64,000 bases of DNA from Paenibacillus sp. HB172176 (GTDB lineage Bacteria; Bacillota; Bacilli; Paenibacillales; Paenibacillaceae), in assembly GCF_011947265.1 (NCBI RefSeq), contig NZ_JAATHD010000007.1:201988-265987 (forward strand). Direction: 5' to 3'. Numbering within the stretch: position 1 is the first letter of the stretch; each line of letters opens with the position of its first letter. The position numbers were made by a program, and so were the translations under genes. Positions 59,831 through 64,000 of this stretch are shown here, piece after piece. A model generated the notes under the pieces. That model had not been told where the DNA came from, searched no databases, and saw only the letters and a program-made list of their open reading frames with translations.

Positions 59831-61765
59831 TTAACTCAATAGCTGCGTATACATGGTTTTTAGGAAATTCAGATTCTGTTGTTCATTATTGGATTGAATC
59901 TGATTAATAAGCGTTTTTTCACCCGAATCTATTGGCATAGGCTTATTCGCTTGTTTTAAGAGATACGCAGACAGTACGATGATGAAACGTTTTTTATCTT
60001 GAGGGTCGATTGGTCCATCCAGTAAACCATATGTGTCGCTCCAGAATGTAATGATCTTTTGAGTGACTTCGCTATCTGGATACAATCCATCCAGTAAGTA
60101 AGATGGAACTTCAATAAAGCCTTCGCCAGTCATCTTTATGTCATGCGATGACGTATGAATCCAATCGACAGGAATGATTGTATCCAACTTGTTCATTTTC
60201 TGTTGAGGGAGCAATTGTAATAATAAATTTTTCCCAGCTTGAAAAAGTGAGGTGATCTCATAGGCATACTGAGGATCAACTAATTCATTCGCTATCACTT
60301 TTGTACTCGTCTTTTCCGACTCTACAATCGTTTCCCTTAATGGTCCTCCCCATAAATTAAACCCTGATTCATAAGCATTAACGGGTTCAAATTCTATAGT
60401 CTGGACATGATTGGTCTTTGTCCGCTCGATAGTACGATAGTTGCTGTATAGATGTATCGTATCTGGGAAATGGACGGTTACTCTCTTTGGCATGGCCTTA
60501 ACAGATAAAGGTAACGGAAACCATTCTTGACTCGTTGGTAAATTCACGTTCCGCTTATCCGCAAAGTGCATTGGAGTCATTGTGCTGTTGTTCGTTAATT
60601 TATAATCAGCCGGATTCCCCTCATAATTAATCAAAATTGTAGAGAAACGTTGATTCTTTAAATCCAGTCGAATTTCATTTCCACTTCTGGTAAAAGGCAC
60701 AGGATTCTCGTTTGCTAGAACTTCAGTAACGTTATAAGCCTCATTAAGTTTGAAAGCAAAGGAAGCGATTGAATTTTCTTCAGGAAACTGAATGCGAGCC
60801 CGAACAAGGATATTACCACTGAGCAAGGGCTTCATATCCAAGTCGTAAATCAAGGTCGGTTTTGCATTCTGCTCCTCCATTTCCTGTTTCTGATTAGGGT
60901 TAATATAACGTTCTACAACTGCTCCATTAGAATCTTGAGATTTCTTCAACAACAGATGCCCTGTCACGAAACCAACTGCAAGAATGCAAAGTATCAGTAA
61001 CGCTGCCTGTTGGGCACGAGTCCCTGGTTCGCGTCTTTTCCTCGCTATCGTTTGTACAATAAATAGGAAGAGAGCACATGCAACAGTCAAATAAAAACCA
61101 CGATGCATCCAAAAGGAAAATTCCCTTGAAAATCCGAACATGTCATTAAAATAGCCCATCGATTGATAATCAAAGAGCAAGAAATTCGGAATCAAACGAG
61201 CAGACAAGGGTAAAAGTGGAGTAAGCAACAATAGGCCACCATAAATGTGTAGAAAAAATAATAGGAAACCAAGAAAATATCCTATTCTTTTTTTTAGGAG
61301 ACCGCCAAGAATCCATCCTAATGCTAGGCTGTAAAACATCGGAATGAGTGAAGATAATAAGAACCAAAGAGGATATAAACTGGTATCGGGAAATAGCATG
61401 GCTCTTTTCCAAAGGTAGATGCATACCGGAATACATGTAAAAATTGTAAACGGAATGAGGTAGACAGTGATTTGGGCAGACCATCTTTTAATGGAATGGT
61501 AAGGGATGCTTGCCATGAGCTGTGCTTCGCCAACTGTTTGATCGTTTCTTGCACCATAAACACCTGATAAAACAGCTAATATGGCGAGAGCACCCAGGTA
61601 CATAAATTCAAATTGCTGCAAATAATAGCCGACATGAGTAGTCCATTGATTGATTGAATGTACAAGCCAAGCATGGAGTCCTCCAACCAATAATAATATC
61701 CAAAAGAAAGCACCTCGTGTTAGTTGCTTCCATTCCGTTTTGAAATGCCCAAGCCACTCATTCAC
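59831..61765 (-). CDS. ABC-2 permease fused to a large extracytoplasmic M1-peptidase-like domain
   Basis: The 644-residue protein starts at the GTG at 61765 behind AGAGGTGAGG, overlapping the ATPase stop (GTGAATGA). Residues about 15-275 form seven predicted helices of an ABC-2 permease. The remaining roughly 360 residues lie outside the membrane, beginning with a beta domain (PTLIYDLDMKPLLSGNILVR) like the N-terminal part of M1 aminopeptidases; some ABC-2 permeases are known with an appended M1 domain. The zinc motif HExxH is absent, so if the relation is real the domain is not a peptidase. The role could be binding of a peptide antibiotic. The family assignment of this part is tentative. 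Confidence 0.6.
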   Translation of the reverse strand: MNEWLGHFKTEWKQLTRGAFFWILLLVGGLHAWLVHSINQWTTHVGYYLQQFEFMYLGALAILAVLSGVYGARNDQTVGEAQLMASIPYHSIKRWSAQITVYLIPFTIFTCIPVCIYLWKRAMLFPDTSLYPLWFLLSSLIPMFYSLALGWILGGLLKKRIGYFLGFLLFFLHIYGGLLLLTPLLPLSARLIPNFLLFDYQSMGYFNDMFGFSREFSFWMHRGFYLTVACALFLFIVQTIARKRREPGTRAQQAALLILCILAVGFVTGHLLLKKSQDSNGAVVERYINPNQKQEMEEQNAKPTLIYDLDMKPLLSGNILVRARIQFPEENSIASFAFKLNEAYNVTEVLANENPVPFTRSGNEIRLDLKNQRFSTILINYEGNPADYKLTNNSTMTPMHFADKRNVNLPTSQEWFPLPLSVKAMPKRVTVHFPDTIHLYSNYRTIERTKTNHVQTIEFEPVNAYESGFNLWGGPLRETIVESEKTSTKVIANELVDPQYAYEITSLFQAGKNLLLQLLPQQKMNKLDTIIPVDWIHTSSHDIKMTGEGFIEVPSYLLDGLYPDSEVTQKIITFWSDTYGLLDGPIDPQDKKRFIIVLSAYLLKQANKPMPIDSGEKTLINQIQSNNEQQNLNFLKTMYTQLLS

Positions 61766-62639
61766 CAGCCTCACCTCTTGTAAAGTATAAATAGGCATCC
61801 TCAAGGTTTGGCATAGCAAGTTGTGCCCCCGGATACGGACATCGCTCAGCAATCATTCGTACTTCGAAATCCCCAGAAACCATTTTCCGGCGGCTAACGA
61901 GAGAAGTTCGATTCCTACTCCACAGATAGTCACTCTCGGGGATTATTGCTGTCCAAACTTGGTCTTCTACTTTGGAAAGAAGGTTTTTTATTGATCCATA
62001 AAATACAATTTTTCCTCGATCCAATATAGCAAGCGACTGACAACTAGCTTCAATATCGGCTACGATATGAGTGGATAAAATGATAGTCCGGTCTTGACCT
62101 AAATCCTCCAACAATTCTCGAAACCTTATACGTTCTTCGGGGTCAAGACCAGCAGTAGGTTCGTCAACAATAATGATTTGGGGATTGCCAAGAAGAGCTT
62201 GTGCAATACCAATTCGTTGTTTCATTCCCCCAGAGTATGTTTTTAATCTTTGTTTGGCTTGTTGCTGTAAATTCACTTTTTCTAAAAGGCTGCAGACTGT
62301 CGCACGGCGGTCCTTCGCCGATTTTATTCCTTTTAAAAGGGCGATGTAATGAAGAAATTCCTCACCGGTTAATTTATCAAAGAATCGTGAAGTTTGTGGC
62401 AGGTACCCTAAGCACTGTCGAATTTGATGATCGTCTCTACCTAGTATTAAGGAACCCATCTGAACTCTCCCGTTTGTCGGTGGAATAATCGTTGCCAAGA
62501 TTTGCATCAGTGTGCTCTTTCCTGCTCCGTTTGGTCCTAGCAATCCAAACATACCTACACCTATCTTTAAATTCACTTCACATAGGGCCTGTTTTTCCCC
62601 ACTGTAGACTTTATTTAACGCTTCGATCTGAATATCCAC
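61758..62639 (-). CDS. ABC transporter ATP-binding protein
   Basis: The 293-residue ATPase has Walker A (GLLGPNGAGKST), Q-loop (YLPQTS), signature TYSGGMKQR, Walker B (IIIVDEPTAGLD) and H-loop (LSTHIV). It resembles BcrA-type and other antibiotic exporter ATPases. The start chosen is the GTG at 62639 (reading VDIQIEAL), seven bases after AGGTGG; the ATG at 62678 has no good site. It heads the operon and is coupled to the large permease. Confidence 0.88.
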   Translation of the reverse strand: MDIQIEALNKVYSGEKQALCEVNLKIGVGMFGLLGPNGAGKSTLMQILATIIPPTNGRVQMGSLILGRDDHQIRQCLGYLPQTSRFFDKLTGEEFLHYIALLKGIKSAKDRRATVCSLLEKVNLQQQAKQRLKTYSGGMKQRIGIAQALLGNPQIIIVDEPTAGLDPEERIRFRELLEDLGQDRTIILSTHIVADIEASCQSLAILDRGKIVFYGSIKNLLSKVEDQVWTAIIPESDYLWSRNRTSLVSRRKMVSGDFEVRMIAERCPYPGAQLAMPNLEDAYLYFTRGEAGE

Positions 62640-63505
62640 GTTCACACCACCTGATTGTTCTTTATTGTTTCTCTTCATTGTTCACATTAGTAGAATACCA
62701 TTTTGCTTGAGAGTTACTTGCGTTGCAATAATTTTATCTGAATATACAAACTTTTAATTTATATCAGGATTCAAGCATGAAAAAATCCTTTACAATAGAT
62801 AGGAGTGGTAGACCTGTCCATAAATCAGACTACGATAACGGTGGCCAAGAAAAATGATCGTACCCAAATGAATGAACTCGTTCATGTACCTGGTGTTACC
62901 TGCGTCTTTAATCGTGGTTACATCGATTTCGCTGCATTTGACCGCTATTCGCTGCAGAAGGATTGGACATGAAAATCAAGCATAGTTTATTGCAGTTGAC
63001 TCGCTGGTTGACCAAGTTGTTATGGCAACCATGCAGTGGGTGGTTCATGCAACTTAAGAAAAAGTCAAGTCGACCGTCAAAAGGCCGACAACGAACTAAC
63101 AACGAAACTTGATGGCGGCAGCTGAGAACCTCACATAAGTGAACATATTTGTATAATTAAACTCAATGGACATGCTACCTTTAAGCGGTATTTGGCATTT
63201 TTCCTTTTGCGCCGAAAAACAATTATCTGAATATCCTGCCTTCTAACATTTCAGGTTTTATGCAACCGTAGTGTTGTGAAATAATTCATTTTTGGAGGAT
63301 TAATTCATGCGGAAAGGCAGTTACAAGTTTCGCAGTCAATCAATTCTGCAGATTAACTAAATGTTAATTATATACAATTAACCTTAACCCTTAATCCGTG
63401 AAGCAACTTAAATAAAAAGCTAGAAAAACGAAGGAAATCACATCTCTGATGGCGAATATTAAAGATAACAAGCGATTATCTAAATTCACCTGAGAGGTGC
63501 TATAT
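62640..63505. other. AT-rich region with insertion-sequence remains and no intact gene
   Basis: Apart from the IS4-type fragment at 62811-62972, this 866-bp region holds only short frames. One, at 63307-63360, has a GGAGG site and 17 codons, but nothing recommends it as a gene. The AT content and the remnant suggest repeated insertion and decay. The left end of the IS1380-type element should lie near the right side, but its terminal repeat could not be identified. Confidence 0.6.
62811..62972 (+). pseudogene. Fragment of an IS4-family transposase
   Basis: About 53 codons match the middle of IS4-type DDE transposases: TVAKKNDRTQMNEL and GVTCVFNRGYIDFAAFDRYS, where the intact protein has vFDRGYvD. 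The catalytic Asp is Asn here, the frame ends at a TGA at 62970, and the flanking transposase is missing. It is a dead remnant. Confidence 0.7.
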
Positions 63506-64000
63506 ATGAAGATCCAATTCACCCAATCTAAGGAAATCCTCTTAACAACCCATGCGGGCCTGGCTTCGGTCGGTGCGCTGCTTTCCCATACACAATTGCC
63601 ACAACGTCTGAATCGCTCCGTCGTGAAGGGAATGGAGCATCCGATTCACGGCAACGGCGATGTCATGACCAGCTATCTCGGCTTACTTTGTCAAGGCAAA
63701 AGCGACTTCGACCATATCGAGCCCTTTCGCAAAGACGTCGTGTTTCAAACGTGCCTCGGCATCCGCAAGGTACCATCAAGCCCGACACTCCGTCAACGAT
63801 TGGATGCCGCCGCTCAAACGATGGACGCCAATTGGAATGAAATCCTGCTGCAGGAATCCGCCAATCTAATTCGCAACGTAAAGGCTCCGGTAAGCGGGCT
63901 CATTGCCGGCGAACACACGCTCATCCCACTGGACATTGATGTATCGCCTTTCGATAACTCCGGTACAAAAAAAGAAGGCGTTGCACTCACGTATAAGGGA
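63506..64000 (+). CDS. IS1380-family transposase, N-terminal part (continues beyond window)
   Basis: The ATG at 63506 after GAGAGGTG opens a frame that stays open for 165 codons to the window edge. It begins MKIQFTQSKEILLTTHAGLA and reaches PLDIDVSPFDNSGTKKEGVA, the first DDE Asp region of IS1380-type transposases, followed by TYKG. No frameshift appears within the part seen. Its presence next to an IS4 remnant marks the right side of the window as an insertion hot spot. Confidence 0.85.
   Translation, partial: MKIQFTQSKEILLTTHAGLASVGALLSHTQLPQRLNRSVVKGMEHPIHGNGDVMTSYLGLLCQGKSDFDHIEPFRKDVVFQTCLGIRKVPSSPTLRQRLDAAAQTMDANWNEILLQESANLIRNVKAPVSGLIAGEHTLIPLDIDVSPFDNSGTKKEGVALTYKG

Noticed and set aside
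63307..63360. 17-codon frame with a GGAGG site
   Set aside because: It is too short, has no similarity that I recognise and lies in decayed insertion-sequence DNA.
1..64000. CRISPR arrays, rRNA, tRNA, prophage modules
   Set aside because: No regularly spaced repeats, no conserved rRNA or tRNA sequence and no phage structural or integrase genes were seen.

Overview
The window looks like chromosomal DNA of a Gram-positive polysaccharide degrader of the Paenibacillus/Cohnella type. The evidence is several LplB/YtcP-type oligosaccharide ABC transporters with very long lipoprotein binding proteins, YesM/YesN-type two-component pairs, membrane-anchored AraC regulators, a giant S-layer-anchored (SLH) pectate lyase, strong GGAGG ribosome sites with frequent TTG/GTG starts, and CcpA-type cre sites. 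No rRNA, tRNA or CRISPR array was seen.

Layout. 1-1294 (minus strand) is a Fur-controlled siderophore uptake cassette cut by the window edge. 1420-3137 holds a TerC-family membrane protein and a DUF817 membrane protein. 3469-5769 is a secreted GH97 glycosidase. 6005-25806 is a large catabolic cluster read rightward: a GntR/LacI hybrid regulator, a membrane AraC regulator, a GH29 alpha-L-fucosidase, an FAD-dependent oxidoreductase, an ABC sugar importer, a secreted Asp-box (sialidase-fold) multidomain protein, a tandem FAH-domain hydrolase, a YhcH-family protein, an SGNH esterase and a second GH29. 25833-35700 is a two-component system divergent from a second importer and a GH97 enzyme with no signal peptide. 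35764-40767 is the SLH pectate lyase and 41184-43679 a type I pullulanase. 43771-57972 holds a second two-component system, a third importer, a secreted GH5 enzyme with triplicated CBMs, a GH78-like rhamnosidase and an esterase; a polysaccharide deacetylase follows on the other strand.

How they work together. The enzymes with signal peptides (GH97, Asp-box protein, pectate lyase, GH5) would cut polymers outside the cell. The three importers would bring oligosaccharides in, and the enzymes without signal peptides (both GH29, the second GH97, GH78, esterases, pullulanase) would finish them in the cytoplasm. Fucosidase, rhamnosidase, pectate lyase and a rhamnogalacturonan lyase remnant together suggest pectin and its side chains as a main diet. 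The specific substrates are inferred.

58844-64000 is a scarred, AT-richer region: a both-ends-truncated PL11 rhamnogalacturonan lyase remnant is fused to the end of a three-gene ABC-2 transporter operon, followed by a decayed IS4-type transposase fragment and the start of an IS1380-type transposase that leaves the window.

The most unusual features are a 146-bp promoter module duplicated without gaps in front of the first GH29 gene and the FAD oxidoreductase gene, with an intrinsic terminator inserted after one copy only; the oxidoreductase/tandem-FAH/YhcH/SGNH/sialidase-fold combination with two fucosidases, which may be an undescribed catabolic route; an 18-codon reading frame translationally coupled to the FAH gene; and an ABC-2 permease carrying a large extracytoplasmic domain resembling an M1 peptidase without its zinc site.
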